A DNA stretch of 64,000 nt from Oceanospirillum sanctuarii (GCF_002150805.1 NZ_MTBA01000003.1:1-64000); one strand, 5' to 3'; numbered from the stretch's first letter, positions 27,900-40,793 are shown. The notes: generated by a model from the sequence alone, not told the origin. Numbers and translations are program-made.

Positions 27900-27931
27900 A
27901 AAAAACCACCGCATATGCGGTGGTTTTTTTG
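27900..27931. terminator. Bidirectional terminator between HD-GYP and oadB genes
   Basis: The arms AAAAACCACCGCA and TGCGGTGGTTTTT form a near-perfect palindrome with A and T tracts on the two sides, serving both convergent genes. Confidence 0.9.
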
Positions 27932-27953
27932 TTCTGATCAGAACCAGGAAGCC

Positions 27954-29255
27954 TTAGCCACCCAGATACTTGATCATCACACCAGCAGCTACTGCCGAAC
28001 CGATTACACCAGCCACGTTCGGGCCCATTGCGTGCATCAGCAGGAAGTTGTGCGGGTTGTATTCCAGACCCAGCTTGTTGGAAACACGCGCAGCCATAGG
28101 TACCGCAGATACACCTGCAGAACCGATCAGCGGGTTTACCGGAGTCTTGGTCACCTTGTTCATAATTTTCGCCATCAGTACGCCAGAAGCGGTACCAATA
28201 CCGAAAGCTACGATACCCAGAGCCATAATGCCCAGAGTTTCAAGCGCCAGGAACTTATCTGCAACCAGCTTGGAGCCAACAGACAGACCAAGGAAAATAG
28301 TTACGATGTTGATCAGAGCGTTCTGAGCAGTATCACTCAGACGGTCTACCACACCGGACTCTTTCATCAGGTTACCGAAGCAGAACATACCCAACAGAGG
28401 TGCTGCATCAGGTAACAGCAGGGCTACCAGAATCAACAGAGAAATCGGGAAGATAACCTTCTCTGCTTTAGATACGGTACGCAGCTGCACCATCTGAATC
28501 TTACGCTCTTCGGGAGTCGTCAGCGCACGCATGATTGGCGGCTGAATCAGAGGTACCAGAGCCATGTAAGAGTAGGAGGCAACCGCAATTGCACCCAGCA
28601 GCTCAGGAGCCAGCAGACTCGCTACATAGATAGAGGTAGGACCGTCAGCACCACCGATAATACCGATAGCAGCAGCTTGTTCTACTGAGAAGTCCATGAT
28701 ACCCAGAGCGGACATACCTACTGCACCCAATACGGTTGCAAAGATACCGAACTGAGCAGCTGCACCCAGGAACAGAGTTTTAGGGTTCGCCAGCAGAGGA
28801 CCAAAGTCGGTCATCGCACCCACACCCATGAAGATCAGAAGTGGTGCAATGGTGCTACCAATCGCTACTGAGTAGAAGCTGTACAACATACCGTTGGTAT
28901 AACCTGCATCCTGAGCCACAGCCTGAGCGGCTGCATAAGCACTAGGTCCCTGTTCATGGACAAGGTGCTTCAGAGCTTCAGGGTCAGTGGTATTAACGTC
29001 AATTGCCTGAGCAATAGCCGCCAGTACCTCAGGTTTTGCAAAGTGAATCGCCTGCTCAGCAGCCGATAGCGCAAGTCCCGCCTCAGGAATGTTGGCCAGA
29101 AGACCACCAAAACCGATTGGAACCAGCAGCAGAGGTTCAAAGTTCTTAACAATTGCAAGGTACAGGAGCAGCAGACAGATGAAGATCATCGTCAGCTGTC
29201 CCAGACCCATATTGTAAAGACCCGAGCCCTGCCATAAGCTCAAAAGTTGTTCCAT
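27954..29255 (-). CDS. oadB: Na+-pumping oxaloacetate decarboxylase, beta subunit
   Basis: OadB is the polytopic inner-membrane subunit that releases CO2 from carboxybiotin and pumps Na+ outwards. The 433-residue protein shows the family regions [14 protein letters not shown]-like (here [17 protein letters not shown]), with the essential Asp, [14 protein letters not shown], and the C-terminal [23 protein letters not shown]. It is the last gene of the oadG-oadA-oadB operon, 29 bases after oadA. Confidence 0.96.
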   Translation of the reverse strand: MEQLLSLWQGSGLYNMGLGQLTMIFICLLLLYLAIVKNFEPLLLVPIGFGGLLANIPEAGLALSAAEQAIHFAKPEVLAAIAQAIDVNTTDPEALKHLVHEQGPSAYAAAQAVAQDAGYTNGMLYSFYSVAIGSTIAPLLIFMGVGAMTDFGPLLANPKTLFLGAAAQFGIFATVLGAVGMSALGIMDFSVEQAAAIGIIGGADGPTSIYVASLLAPELLGAIAVASYSYMALVPLIQPPIMRALTTPEERKIQMVQLRTVSKAEKVIFPISLLILVALLLPDAAPLLGMFCFGNLMKESGVVDRLSDTAQNALINIVTIFLGLSVGSKLVADKFLALETLGIMALGIVAFGIGTASGVLMAKIMNKVTKTPVNPLIGSAGVSAVPMAARVSNKLGLEYNPHNFLLMHAMGPNVAGVIGSAVAAGVMIKYLGG

Positions 29256-29284
29256 TTGATCAACCTCGTTGTTTCAGCAGGGAC

Positions 29285-31069
29285 TTACAGAGTCAGCAGA
29301 GTATCGCCAACAGCAACCGCATCGCCTTCGCGAACGCTTACACTACCAACAGTACCGGCACGAGGTGCACGTACTTCAGTTTCCATCTTCATCGCTTCCA
29401 GAATGATGATCACATCACCTTCCTGAACAGCCTGACCTGGGTTTACCAGTACTTTAAAGATGTTACCTGCCAGAGGAGCAGCAACAGGCTCACCACCGGA
29501 AGCAGCAGGTGCGGCTGCCACAGGAGCTGCAGCTGGCTGTACGTTAGAGATATCGCCACCTTCAGTTACCTGAACCACGTAGTTCTGGCCGTTAACGGTG
29601 ATGGTGTAAACTTCTGGTCCAGTGTGTTTGCTCACGGCTTTAGTACCTTCTTCTTCTGTTGGGACTGGCTCAAATGCGTCTGGGTTACCACGGTTTTCCA
29701 GGAACTTCAGACCAATCTGAGGGAACAATGCGTAGGTCAGAACGTCGTCGATTGACTCAGAAGACAGGTTGAAACCTTTCTCTTTCGCCAGATCGGCCAG
29801 TTCAGCGGTCAGTTTTTCAACTTCAGACTCAAGCAGGTCTGCAGGGCGGCAGGTAATTGCTTCCGCGCCATCCAGAACACGAGCTTGCAGCTCAGCATTG
29901 AAAGGAGCTGGTGCAGCACCGTATTCACCTTTCAGAATGCCCTGAGTTTCTTTGGAGATACTCTTATAGCGTTCGCCGGTCAGTACATTCAGTACCGCCT
30001 GAGTACCTACAATCTGAGAAGTTGGTGTTACCAGAGGGATAAAGCCCAGATCTTCACGTACACGTGGGATCTCAGCCAGTACCTCATCGAACTTGTCACC
30101 TGCACCCTGTTCACGTAGCTGGCTTTCCATATTGGTCAGCATGCCTCCAGGAACCTGGGCAACCAGAATGCGGGAATCGGTACCACGCAGTGCACCTTCA
30201 AACTTCGCGTATTTCTTACGAACTTTACGGAAGTAAGCCGCAATGTCTTCCAGCAGAAGCAGATCCAGACCTGTATCACGGTCAGTTCCTTTCAGAGCTG
30301 CCACAACAGATTCAGTTGCCGTGTGACCATAAGTCATCGACATTGAAGAGATCGCAGTATCAACACGGTCAATGCCGGCCTCAACAGCTTTCAGAATAGT
30401 CATATCAGACAGACCGGAGGTTGCGTGCGCATGCAGCTGAACTTCCAGATCGGTTTCTGATTTCAGGCGAGATACCAATTCGTAGGCATCGTAAGGCGTC
30501 ATAATGCCGGCCATGTCTTTGATCGCGATAGAGTCTGCACCCATATCTTCGATCTCTTTTGCCAGGCTGATCCAGGCATCCAGACTGTGAACCGGACTGG
30601 TCGTGTAAGACAGCGTGCCCTGAGCATGCTTACCTACATTCTTAACCGCCTCAAGGGCGCGCTTCAGGTTACGGGGATCGTTCATCGCGTCGAATACGCG
30701 GAATACGTCCACACCGTTAGTCGCAGCACGCTCTACAAACTTATCAACCACATCGTCAGCATAATGACGGTAGCCCAGAAGGTTCTGGCCACGCAGCAGC
30801 ATTTGGTGACGGGTATTTGGCATCGCTTTTTTGAGCTCACGGATACGATCCCATGGGTCTTCACCCAGGTAACGGATACAGGAGTCAAATGTCGCTCCGC
30901 CCCAGGATTCAAGAGACCAGAAGCCTACCTGATCCAGCTTCTCAGCAATCGGAAGCATGTCATCAAGGCGCAGGCGGGTCGCGAACAGGGACTGATGGGC
31001 ATCACGCAGGACGACATCAGTAATGCCTAGTGGTTTTTTGGACTCGGTCATGGGTTTGGCCTTTTCCAT
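29285..31069 (-). CDS. oadA: Oxaloacetate decarboxylase, alpha subunit
   Basis: OadA transfers the carboxyl group of oxaloacetate to its own biotin. The 594-residue protein has a carboxyltransferase TIM barrel ([43 protein letters not shown]), a conserved carboxylase middle domain, an Ala/Pro linker around 520-530, and a biotinyl domain with EAMKMET, the biotin Lys being 561. An in-frame ATG six codons in (31051), after AAGG, is an alternative start. The OadA of this operon feeds the membrane subunit OadB. Confidence 0.96.
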   Translation of the reverse strand: MEKAKPMTESKKPLGITDVVLRDAHQSLFATRLRLDDMLPIAEKLDQVGFWSLESWGGATFDSCIRYLGEDPWDRIRELKKAMPNTRHQMLLRGQNLLGYRHYADDVVDKFVERAATNGVDVFRVFDAMNDPRNLKRALEAVKNVGKHAQGTLSYTTSPVHSLDAWISLAKEIEDMGADSIAIKDMAGIMTPYDAYELVSRLKSETDLEVQLHAHATSGLSDMTILKAVEAGIDRVDTAISSMSMTYGHTATESVVAALKGTDRDTGLDLLLLEDIAAYFRKVRKKYAKFEGALRGTDSRILVAQVPGGMLTNMESQLREQGAGDKFDEVLAEIPRVREDLGFIPLVTPTSQIVGTQAVLNVLTGERYKSISKETQGILKGEYGAAPAPFNAELQARVLDGAEAITCRPADLLESEVEKLTAELADLAKEKGFNLSSESIDDVLTYALFPQIGLKFLENRGNPDAFEPVPTEEEGTKAVSKHTGPEVYTITVNGQNYVVQVTEGGDISNVQPAAAPVAAAPAASGGEPVAAPLAGNIFKVLVNPGQAVQEGDVIIILEAMKMETEVRAPRAGTVGSVSVREGDAVAVGDTLLTL

Positions 31070-31108
31070 ATTAATGAGTTTTATTGGCTAAAACGCGTCT
31101 GCCGGGTT

Positions 31109-31354
31109 TTATTTACCGGAACGGTATTTATGAACAGCCGCTGTCATAACAGCAATCAGCTCATCGTTACCGGCTGCAGGTGCGCTTACAGGAGCTGGTT
31201 TGTTCGTCGCTTCAGGTGCCGGCTTAACAAGTTTATTGACCGTAGCGGACATAAAACTTGTTACAGCAACCAGCAACGTCAAAAAGACAAAAACAAACCC
31301 CATACCAAACAGCATCAGATTGATGCCTTCGGAGATCAGCTCAGAAGAGTGCAT
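31109..31354 (-). CDS. oadG: Oxaloacetate decarboxylase, gamma subunit
   Basis: OadG is the small subunit that anchors the alpha subunit to the membrane subunit. This 81-residue protein has one membrane helix at about residues 9-33 and an Ala/Pro-rich cytoplasmic tail ending in AAVHKYRSGK. I start it at the ATG at 31354, after GAGGA, giving MHSSELISEGINLML as in other gamma subunits; the frame runs 13 codons further upstream. It is the first gene of the operon. Confidence 0.88.
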   Translation of the reverse strand: MHSSELISEGINLMLFGMGFVFVFLTLLVAVTSFMSATVNKLVKPAPEATNKPAPVSAPAAGNDELIAVMTAAVHKYRSGK

Positions 31355-31803
31355 TAAGCCATTCCTCGTTTCGTTTTTGGTTGGGTCAGACACTTAGCCT
31401 GTCACCATTTTTGTTGTCTCTTGCATCACATTTCTCATGCGTTGCAAGCTACTGTGCCCATGCTCTCGCCCATGACACAAGCCCAGCAGCGGAGCTAATT
31501 TACCTTGATTAATAAATACAGGCAATAAAACTACCGTCTATTGTTGACAATTTGTAAGACTGGTAAGTCAGTTGTAACAGACTATTTCACAATCAAATCA
31601 GTCCGGTTTAGGGATTGCTTAAAAAGCTGTAACAGGCATTCCCTGTACCCCGAAGACAAAATTGAAAGAGTCACTCTTTCCTGTGAAACAGCCGTGAGCT
31701 TTGACTTCAGACGTTATATCATTGCCGCCCGACGTTAAGACTTGATCCCTATCAAGTCACCTTGATCTGTTATCCCATCAGCATTACTGAGTCATCTCTC
31801 TTT
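31355..31803. promoter_or_regulatory. Divergent promoter region between oadGAB and dusC
   Basis: This 449-base stretch has no gene I can support. A 65-codon frame (31541-31738) has no ribosome site and resembles nothing. A -35-like TTGACA occurs at about 31544, inside the small palindrome ATTGTTGACAAT, and the last 60 bases before dusC are pyrimidine-rich. The region should hold promoters for both directions. Confidence 0.4.
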
Positions 31804-32844
31804 ATGTCGAACGCACCCACTGCTCTGAGTTTGTCGAATACGACTGAACCTACTGTTTCTTCAAAAGGAAGAATCGCGTTAGCTCCCATGGAAGGCGTTG
31901 TTGATGCCGGTGTTCGTCAACTGATCAGTGAAATAGGCGGACTGGATTTCTGCGTCACTGAATTTATGCGTGTCACGACGGAGCTGCAGCCGCGCCGTTC
32001 TTTTATGAAAGTTTGCCCAGAGCTTGTAACACAAAGCAAAACCAGCACCGGAACACCGGTTCATTACCAGCTTTTAGGCAGTGATCCGGAGCTCTTGGCT
32101 GCTCATGCCAGCAAAGTTGCCTGGTACGGCGCTGAAGTGGTCGATCTGAACTTTGGCTGCCCAGCTAAAACGGTAAATCGTCATAAAGGCGGTGCGGTTC
32201 TTCTGCAAACACCGGAACTGATTCACGAGATCGTTTCAGCCTGCTCAGAAGCCCTTAAAGATACCAATGCCCGACTGACTGCAAAAATGCGGCTCGGTTA
32301 TGAAGATACCGCACTTGTATTCGATAACCTGAAAGCGATAGAAGAAGGCGGCGCTACTGAACTTGTTGTACATGCCCGTACCAAGGTTGAAGGCTATAAA
32401 CCACCAGCACACTGGGAGTGGCTGGCAAAGCTTCGTGAGGCAAGCAGCATCCCTATCATCGCCAACGGCGAGATCTGGAGTCTTGGTGATTATGACAAGT
32501 GCAGGGAAATCAGCGGCTGCGTTGATAGCATGCTTGGCCGGGGGTTATTAGCCGATCCATACCTGGCCAGACGCATTGTGGATAACATAGAGATTAAACC
32601 TACAGAGGCTGATCTCAGTGCCGCCCTTTTAATCTATCTGCGACGCATGCAGATGGACCATCCGAGTAAGTTTTTACTCGCCCGTGGTAAGCAGTGGCTG
32701 GGGATGATGAAAAAAGGACTCGTGCCTGTAGATACACTGTTCGATGCCGTTAAAACCTGCCAGAACAGTGACACTATGTTTGAGATTCTTGAGCAAAGCG
32801 CTGGCAAAGAACGACACTTCATTCATCTACTGCCCAATGAATAA
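31804..32844 (+). CDS. dusC: tRNA-dihydrouridine synthase (DusC type)
   Basis: This FMN-dependent enzyme reduces uridine to dihydrouridine in tRNA D-loops. The 346-residue protein has IALAPMEGVVDAGVRQLIS at the N-terminal FMN site, CVTEFMRVT as in DusC, the catalytic Cys in DLNFGCPAKTVNRHKGGA, and HARTKVEGY and IANGEIWSL for FMN phosphate. DusC of E. coli targets U16. I start at ATG 31804; a longer frame from 31762 adds 14 unconserved residues. The N-terminal ~20 residues before the barrel are Ser/Thr-rich and longer than in E. coli. Confidence 0.9.
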   Translation: MSNAPTALSLSNTTEPTVSSKGRIALAPMEGVVDAGVRQLISEIGGLDFCVTEFMRVTTELQPRRSFMKVCPELVTQSKTSTGTPVHYQLLGSDPELLAAHASKVAWYGAEVVDLNFGCPAKTVNRHKGGAVLLQTPELIHEIVSACSEALKDTNARLTAKMRLGYEDTALVFDNLKAIEEGGATELVVHARTKVEGYKPPAHWEWLAKLREASSIPIIANGEIWSLGDYDKCREISGCVDSMLGRGLLADPYLARRIVDNIEIKPTEADLSAALLIYLRRMQMDHPSKFLLARGKQWLGMMKKGLVPVDTLFDAVKTCQNSDTMFEILEQSAGKERHFIHLLPNE

Positions 32845-32903
32845 GTCGGCAGTAGCCTAAAGCGTGACAAACCTCAGGCCTTATAAATCAGACTCCTGAA
32901 ACG

Positions 32904-32942
32904 AAAAAAGCCGTTACTAACAGTGTTAGTAACGGCTTTTTA
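32904..32942. terminator. Terminator between dusC and tRNA-Arg
   Basis: The arms AAAAAGCCGTTACTAACA and TGTTAGTAACGGCTTTTT form a perfect palindrome, terminating dusC on one side and the leftward tRNA-Arg copy on the other. Confidence 0.9.
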
Positions 32943-32946
32943 AATA

Positions 32947-33023
32947 TGGCCCGCTCGGGAGGATTCGAACCTCCGACCGCCTGGTTCGTAGCCAGGTACT
33001 CTATCCAGCTGAGCTACGAGCGG
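32947..33023 (-). tRNA. tRNA-Arg(ACG), copy 1
   Basis: The cloverleaf reads on the minus strand with acceptor CCGCTCG/CGAGCGG, D-arm GCTCAGCTGGATAGAGT, an anticodon loop CTACGAA (ACG), T-arm GGAGGTTCGAATCCTCC and encoded GCCA. It is identical to the copies at 33149 and 33320. Confidence 0.97.
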
Positions 33024-33107
33024 GTGATTCAGACATTTATACTCAATCTGAAGAGTCCCTACCAATCGGCAGAAATTGAATCCAAAACCTGAAAACTCAG
33101 ATCGGAT

Positions 33108-33144
33108 AAAAAAAGCTGTAGCTCATTGAACTACAGCTTTTTAA
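33108..33144 (-). terminator. Terminator after tRNA-Arg copy 2
   Basis: The arms AAAAAGCTGTAGCTCA and GAACTACAGCTTTTT (nearly complementary) lie just after copy 2 in the leftward direction, so the copies may be separately terminated. Confidence 0.8.
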
Positions 33145-33148
33145 AATA

Positions 33149-33225
33149 TGGCCCGCTCGGGAGGATTCGAACCTCCGACCGCCTGGTTCGTAGCCAGGTA
33201 CTCTATCCAGCTGAGCTACGAGCGG
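33149..33225 (-). tRNA. tRNA-Arg(ACG), copy 2
   Basis: The sequence is identical to copy 1 over all 77 bases. The flank upstream of each copy (to its right) also shares a stretch around TTTATACTCAA, so the unit was duplicated together with some flank. Confidence 0.97.
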
Positions 33226-33319
33226 GTGGGTTCAGGAATTTATACTCAACCTGAAACGAGTCATATAACCACTTTTAATCCAATATTTTGCAATCAACAA
33301 AAATTGTTGAAGTAAATAA

Positions 33320-33396
33320 TGGCCCGCTCGGGAGGATTCGAACCTCCGACCGCCTGGTTCGTAGCCAGGTACTCTATCCAGCTGAGCTACGAGCGG
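33320..33396 (-). tRNA. tRNA-Arg(ACG), copy 3
   Basis: This is the third identical copy, closest to tRNA-Ser, 28 bases away. The promoter of the group probably lies to the right of tRNA-Ser. Confidence 0.97.
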
Positions 33397-33424
33397 GTTA
33401 TCGATTACAAATAATCGAAAAAAG

Positions 33425-33517
33425 TGGCGGAGAAGGAGGGATTCGAACCCTCGATAGGGCTATAAACCCTATACTCCCTTAGCAGGGGAGCGCCTTCAGC
33501 CTCTCGGCCACCTCTCC
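33425..33517 (-). tRNA. tRNA-Ser(GCT)
   Basis: This is a 93-base class II tRNA with acceptor GGAGAGG, an anticodon loop CTGCTAA (GCT), a long variable arm TATAGGGTTTATAGCCCTA, T-arm GAGGGTTCGAATCCCTC and encoded CCA. It is 92 bases after csrA on the same strand. The order csrA, tRNA-Ser, tRNA-Arg is common in Gammaproteobacteria. Confidence 0.97.
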
Positions 33518-33609
33518 AAACACGCGGCAAATAATACCACGTTTTTTTAACTTGTCTACTCTTCAATCGAAAAAATTTTAGTTATTTTCCCGATAGTTAC
33601 CTCAGGGTC

Positions 33610-33798
33610 TTATACATTTCCCTGAGAGTCTTCTTTCTCGCGCTGAATGCGCTGATAGATCTCTTCACGGTGAACAGCAACTTCTTTTGGTGCGTTAACA
33701 CCGATACGAACCTGATTACCTTTAACGCCCAGAACCGTTACGGTTACTTCGTCACCAATCATCAGAGTTTCGCCAACACGACGGGTCAAAATCAACAT
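33610..33798 (-). CDS. csrA: Carbon storage regulator CsrA
   Basis: CsrA (RsmA) is a small RNA-binding global regulator that blocks or alters translation at GGA motifs. The 62-residue protein begins [16 protein letters not shown] and includes [19 protein letters not shown], as in the family; R44 of that C-terminal element binds RNA. It is preceded by a good ribosome site (AAGGAGA) and sits between lysC and the tRNA group, its standard place. Confidence 0.97.
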   Translation of the reverse strand: MLILTRRVGETLMIGDEVTVTVLGVKGNQVRIGVNAPKEVAVHREEIYQRIQREKEDSQGNV

Positions 33799-34185
33799 GG
33801 TTGAATCTCCTTATTTCCTCGGGGTACCAGACCCTATCTCGGTTAGCGTCTGGACTTTATAAGATGGATGTAGAGGCCATCTTGTAAAAAGAGCGCATAT
33901 TATGCGGCAAATTAGCTACAGCTCAACACTTTCCTGTCATAACTTTCCGTTATAGGGGCTTTAGCTGTAAATAATCGACCACATTACGCCGTTTGCTTCC
34001 GTTTAATCTTACGTTAGCAGATTCAAAAAAGATTGTCGGCTAAAACTATCGAAGAATGAGTTAAAACCTATGGAGAAAATCAATCAGTTGCAAAAATGCT
34101 GTCTGCCATAAGTTTCCGGAAGCCTGAAACGCAAGAAGCCCGCAGTAAACTGCAGGCTTCCGGCTCAAGTCGGACAGAAATCAGA
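33799..34185 (-). promoter_or_regulatory. csrA promoter region
   Basis: This 387-base gap holds the lysC terminator at its right end (34135-34160) and otherwise non-coding AT-rich sequence. The csrA promoter should lie in it. No gene is visible on either strand. Confidence 0.5.
34135..34160 (-). terminator. Hairpin after lysC
   Basis: The arms GAAGCC(C)GCAG and CTGC(A)GGCTTC are followed on the minus strand by an imperfect T-rich stretch, 25 bases after the lysC stop. Confidence 0.65.
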
Positions 34186-35418
34186 TTACTCTTCTTCTTT
34201 ATCCAGACCAAAAGCAGTGTGCAGTGCACGCACTGCGAGTTCCATGAACTTCTCGTCGATAACCACAGAGATCTTGATCTCAGAAGTGGAAACCATACGG
34301 ATGTTGATGCCTTCATCAGACAGCACCTGGAACATCTTGGATGCAACACCAGCGTGGGAACGCATGCCCACACCTACCAGAGAAACCTTAGCGATCGCGT
34401 TGTCACCAGAGATTTCGCCAGCACCCAGCTCTGCAACCACACCTTCCAGTACAGCCTGAGCTTTTTTGTAATCGCCACGGCTTACAGTGAAGGTAAAGTC
34501 AGTGGTTTTACCGTCCGGAGCAACGTTTTGTACGATCATGTCCACTTCGATGTTCGCAGCACCGATCGGGCCCAGAATCTTAGAAGCAACACCCGGAACA
34601 TCCGGCGCATTCAGAACAGTCAGTTTGGCTTCATTCGCAGTGAAGGCGATACCAGAGATTAATGGATCTTCCATCTCGTTTGTTTCCTCAGCAACAATCA
34701 GGGTACCCGGGCCTTGGTCGTCAAAACTGGACAAAACCCGCAGGGGAACATTGTATTTACCGGCAAATTCCACAGAACGAATCTGCAGAACCTTAGAGCC
34801 CAGACTGGCCAGCTCCAGCATCTCTTCAACCGTAATGGTCTCCAGACGTTTCGCTTTGGAGCAAACCCGTGGATCTGTGGTGTAAACACCATCCACATCC
34901 GTAAAGATCTGGCACTCATCAGCTTTCAGAGCCGCAGCCAGAGCAACACCTGTGGTATCCGAACCACCACGACCCAGCGTGGTAATGTTGCCGTTTTCAT
35001 CCGCACCCTGGAAACCAGCAACGACAACCACACGGCCTTCTTTCAGATCATTACGGATCTTCTGATCGTCAATCTGTTTAATACGGGCTTTTGTGTGCGA
35101 GCTGTCGGTGGTAATGCTCACCTGAGGACCTGTGTAGGATACCGCAGGGCAACCTATCGTATTCAGGGTCATCGACAACAGAGCGATCGTAACCTGCTCA
35201 CCGGTGGATACCAGCATATCCATTTCCCGGGGAGTCGGGTCTTCATTAATTTCATGAGCCAGCGCGATCAAGCGATTGGTTTCACCGCTCATTGCAGACA
35301 CAACCACAACTACGTCGTGGCCTTCTGCACGGTAACCTTTCACTTTTTCAGCTACGGCCTTGATACGCTCGATGGAACCTACCGAGGTGCCACCAAATTT
35401 TTGAACGTAAAGAGCCAT
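34186..35418 (-). CDS. lysC: Aspartate kinase
   Basis: Aspartate kinase phosphorylates aspartate at the head of lysine, threonine and methionine synthesis. The 410-residue protein is the stand-alone type: kinase domain (VQKFGGTSVGSIERIKA, then FTDVDGVYTTDPRV) followed by two ACT domains from about 265 and 345 (VALVGVGMRSHAGVASKMF) that bind the feedback inhibitors. The ACT pair resembles Corynebacterium and Pseudomonas LysC, which are inhibited by lysine plus threonine. It lies downstream of alaS, with a terminator between. Confidence 0.95.
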   Translation of the reverse strand: MALYVQKFGGTSVGSIERIKAVAEKVKGYRAEGHDVVVVVSAMSGETNRLIALAHEINEDPTPREMDMLVSTGEQVTIALLSMTLNTIGCPAVSYTGPQVSITTDSSHTKARIKQIDDQKIRNDLKEGRVVVVAGFQGADENGNITTLGRGGSDTTGVALAAALKADECQIFTDVDGVYTTDPRVCSKAKRLETITVEEMLELASLGSKVLQIRSVEFAGKYNVPLRVLSSFDDQGPGTLIVAEETNEMEDPLISGIAFTANEAKLTVLNAPDVPGVASKILGPIGAANIEVDMIVQNVAPDGKTTDFTFTVSRGDYKKAQAVLEGVVAELGAGEISGDNAIAKVSLVGVGMRSHAGVASKMFQVLSDEGINIRMVSTSEIKISVVIDEKFMELAVRALHTAFGLDKEEE

Positions 35419-35561
35419 TATCAGCGTTCCGTTAGGGTTTGTTTTTACCCGGTAACCGGGCTTGTTTCGGGCTTAACAGTCTTTCGAGACCAAAAAGTAC
35501 AGTCTTTTAAGACCAAGGGTACAGCTTTGCCAGACCAGGATAAAATCCAGTAAACAGCAAA

Positions 35562-35590
35562 GCGCCCTTCGGGTCGAAGGGCGCGTTTTT
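35562..35590. terminator. Terminator between alaS and lysC
   Basis: The arms GCGCCCTTCG and CGAAGGGCGC flank a GGT loop. The T tract lies on the plus-strand side and a T-rich but broken stretch on the other, so its strength for alaS is uncertain. Confidence 0.65.
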
Positions 35591-35604
35591 ATCGAATCGA
35601 TAAA

Positions 35605-38235
<2,631 letters not shown>

Positions 38236-38552
38236 ACAACTGGGTCCGTTGGCTAATGCTAATACAGGGATCGATTCATACCCGATACCGGTCTACTTAA
38301 TACAGCGTCTGAAAGACACTGCTAACCGCCCGTAAGCGGGTTGGGAAGACTAACCGCGCACCGCCCACAAGCGGCCGCTTATCCCAAACAAAAGGCCAAC
38401 ATTATAAGACCTAACCACAGGAAAGGTAGTATTACTTTTACGCTGTCAGGGGATTCAAACGGTTAATTAGTCTGATAATGACAAAGATCGGTTTCCGTTA
38501 CCCCATTTTGAGTGATCGGGGCACAGTTACGGACGCAAACAACCGCAATAGA

Positions 38553-39083
38553 TTAATTAAATGATCCGTGATCGGCATCATCAGGATCGATCTCATCAAG
38601 AAAACCCTGCTCATCGAACCGGGCCTGCGCCCAGCGAATGTTGTCACCGGAAAAGCCGCGCTGGTAAAGATGGCGCTGCTGCTTCTGGCGGATCTTAAAG
38701 TCCCGGGTTGGCTGTCGGAATTTCTTTTCCAACTGGTTCAAAGCTCTCTCATTCCAGGCCTTGTCCTTCGGATCGATGTATTCCTCGATCAGTAAACTAT
38801 CCAGCTGATACTGCTGCAGGTACTGACGAATAAACTGCGGGCCATACCCCCGCTCAGTACGGGCACGTACCAGCATCTCGATATAACGCTCATCGCTCTG
38901 ATAACCCAGCTCCTGCAGCTTCTGAACAACCACATTCAACCATTCGGAACTCTGAGGATTTTCTTTATCCAGCTTGGTGCTTAACTTCTGACGCAGCTCT
39001 TTCTCAGCATGATCCCTTCTTGCCAGATACTCCATCGCCATCTGAAAAAGCTCTGATTCTGTTTCTGCCAGTTTTTTTGCCAT
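38553..39083 (-). CDS. recX: Regulatory protein RecX
   Basis: RecX modulates RecA filaments. The 176-residue protein has the three-helix repeats of the family: AMEYLARRDHAEKELRQKL, then LGYQSDERYIEMLVRARTERGYGPQFI and RGFSGDNIRWAQARF. ATG 39083 is chosen because AAAGG lies eight bases before it; GTG 39089 is too close to that site. recX normally follows recA directly; here two plus-strand genes lie between it and the recA remnant. Confidence 0.9.
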   Translation of the reverse strand: MAKKLAETESELFQMAMEYLARRDHAEKELRQKLSTKLDKENPQSSEWLNVVVQKLQELGYQSDERYIEMLVRARTERGYGPQFIRQYLQQYQLDSLLIEEYIDPKDKAWNERALNQLEKKFRQPTRDFKIRQKQQRHLYQRGFSGDNIRWAQARFDEQGFLDEIDPDDADHGSFN

Positions 39084-39311
39084 TACCACTGCCTTTCTGT
39101 TTAAGCATTGCCGTCAGGAGTTTTCAAAAATGACGAGCGTGTCATATCTATATAAGAGCTAAAGCACTAAAATTATTGCTCTGACAAATTGTTGTACTTT
39201 CAATCACCTACATCAACCGTAGAATGCTTTCGCATAAGCCGACACGGATATTTTCAGGATGATGCACGCTCTGCAGCGCATCACAATAAAGAAAAGAATA
39301 AGGACGATTTC

Positions 39312-40658
39312 ATGCGCCATAACCAACAGGTGGCAGACAATATCCGCCAAATCAAGGAACAGGTCGAGGCGTCAAAAAGCCAGGATGATCTGGTTAAGGT
39401 TATCGAAGACGTTGCCCAACACCCCGGTCCCCTCGATTACAACGACAACGCCAGCTACGCTCTGGCGGGGCTTCTGTTTTCCACTTTGGTGTACGCCTTT
39501 TACAGCCAACTCTTTTCACCGCTTTACTACAGCCTGAGCACAGAAGTTATCGATAACTTCTTCCGCTTTATTATCATCAACAGCTCTGTTTGGGTGCCAG
39601 GTCTGATCTCGCTGTACACCGTATTGTGGCTTGATAACAACGGCAAAAAATACTATCTGGATCAGTATATTGAGCAACCTCTCCTGCGCTTTGCCGCTGC
39701 AGCTATCGTTCCTACGCTGCTACTGTATCCGATTCAGCTTTGGCACGGGCTCTATTGGGGGCTACTGGACACCATTGGCGAACTTATCGGTCTGGGTTAT
39801 GAAGCCCCCATTGGCGGCTATGGCATCACAACAGGGATTGTTCTCTTCTTCCTCTGGCGCTATCTGCGCGCCCGAAGCAACTGGCGCAAGCCTGTGTCGA
39901 ATCGCATCTTCCTGCTGGATACGCTGTTTAACAACGGTATCGATGATATCAGCAGCCAATGTGCGGATCGCTACGGCCAGCTTTACTCCCGTTATGCTGA
40001 TTTCAAACGCGGAAACGATACCCGCGAGCTGCTTTCGCTGTATCAGGGACACTATAAAGGCGATGTGCATAATTTTGATTTTCAGATCTACCACTTCCAT
40101 TACGTAGTGAAAACGACACGTACCACAACAGACTCGGACGGTAATACCCGGACCACCACAACCCGCACATCCTATTACCGCCACGGTTTAGTACTGCCCT
40201 TCCCTTTTGCTCAGAATCTAACGCTGAGTAATGATGGCGGCGTTAATGGCAATGGCGTGAAATATCAAACCGCCTCAACAGTATTCAATAAAATCTTTAA
40301 AGTCCGGGCAGGATCAGAAATGGATGCGGCACGCTTCCTGTCGCCAGCCGTTATTGAAAAGCTCTCAACCCTGAAGGAACAGGTAAGACGACCTGTGGTT
40401 GAGTTCAGTTACGATAAACAGCTTTGTCTCTCTTTTGCTGATGATGACCTGATCACCCTTAAGCGCCAACACAGCCTGGAAAATCCATCAGCCTTTGCCG
40501 AAGAGATCTCCAGTCATGCTGACCTGAAGAAACTGGATGGCCTGCTGGATCTGATTCACGAGCTGATGCGCTTATCGGATAACAACTTTGCCGATAACAC
40601 CACGCATACCTTTAACAGTCAGCCTGTGGCGAGTGTTGCAGAGCAGACCTCTGACTAA
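39312..40658 (+). CDS. Membrane protein with DUF3137-like domain
   Basis: This 448-residue protein has hydrophobic segments at about 48-70, 85-110, 125-145 and 165-190. A soluble C-terminal part follows, with an extended Thr-rich strand pair (TTRTTTDSDGNTRTTTT). The stretch FNKIFKVRAGSEMDAARFLS resembles DUF3137 proteins (FevyasD..eARylL). I start at ATG 39312 after AGGAC; a longer frame from 39189 is not supported by a ribosome site. A LemA gene follows 136 bases on; DUF3137-type and LemA proteins are often encoded together. The function is unknown. Confidence 0.7.
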   Translation: MRHNQQVADNIRQIKEQVEASKSQDDLVKVIEDVAQHPGPLDYNDNASYALAGLLFSTLVYAFYSQLFSPLYYSLSTEVIDNFFRFIIINSSVWVPGLISLYTVLWLDNNGKKYYLDQYIEQPLLRFAAAAIVPTLLLYPIQLWHGLYWGLLDTIGELIGLGYEAPIGGYGITTGIVLFFLWRYLRARSNWRKPVSNRIFLLDTLFNNGIDDISSQCADRYGQLYSRYADFKRGNDTRELLSLYQGHYKGDVHNFDFQIYHFHYVVKTTRTTTDSDGNTRTTTTRTSYYRHGLVLPFPFAQNLTLSNDGGVNGNGVKYQTASTVFNKIFKVRAGSEMDAARFLSPAVIEKLSTLKEQVRRPVVEFSYDKQLCLSFADDDLITLKRQHSLENPSAFAEEISSHADLKKLDGLLDLIHELMRLSDNNFADNTTHTFNSQPVASVAEQTSD

Positions 40659-40793
40659 GTTTGAACTGAGTTTTAAAATTGTCCTGACGGACACAAAACC
40701 GATGGAATCTCCACATCACCAATCGGTCACTAACGACACACAAGCCTTAAATGGCACACACGTCTGAAATGACACACTACAGGGAAAGCAATT

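Noticed and set aside
31541-31738. A 65-residue plus-strand frame upstream of dusC
   Set aside because: It has no ribosome site, odd composition and no recognisable motif, and lies in the divergent promoter region.
32947-33396. Regular repeats that might look like a CRISPR array
   Set aside because: The repeats are 77-base tRNA-Arg genes with full cloverleaves, not short repeats with equal spacers.
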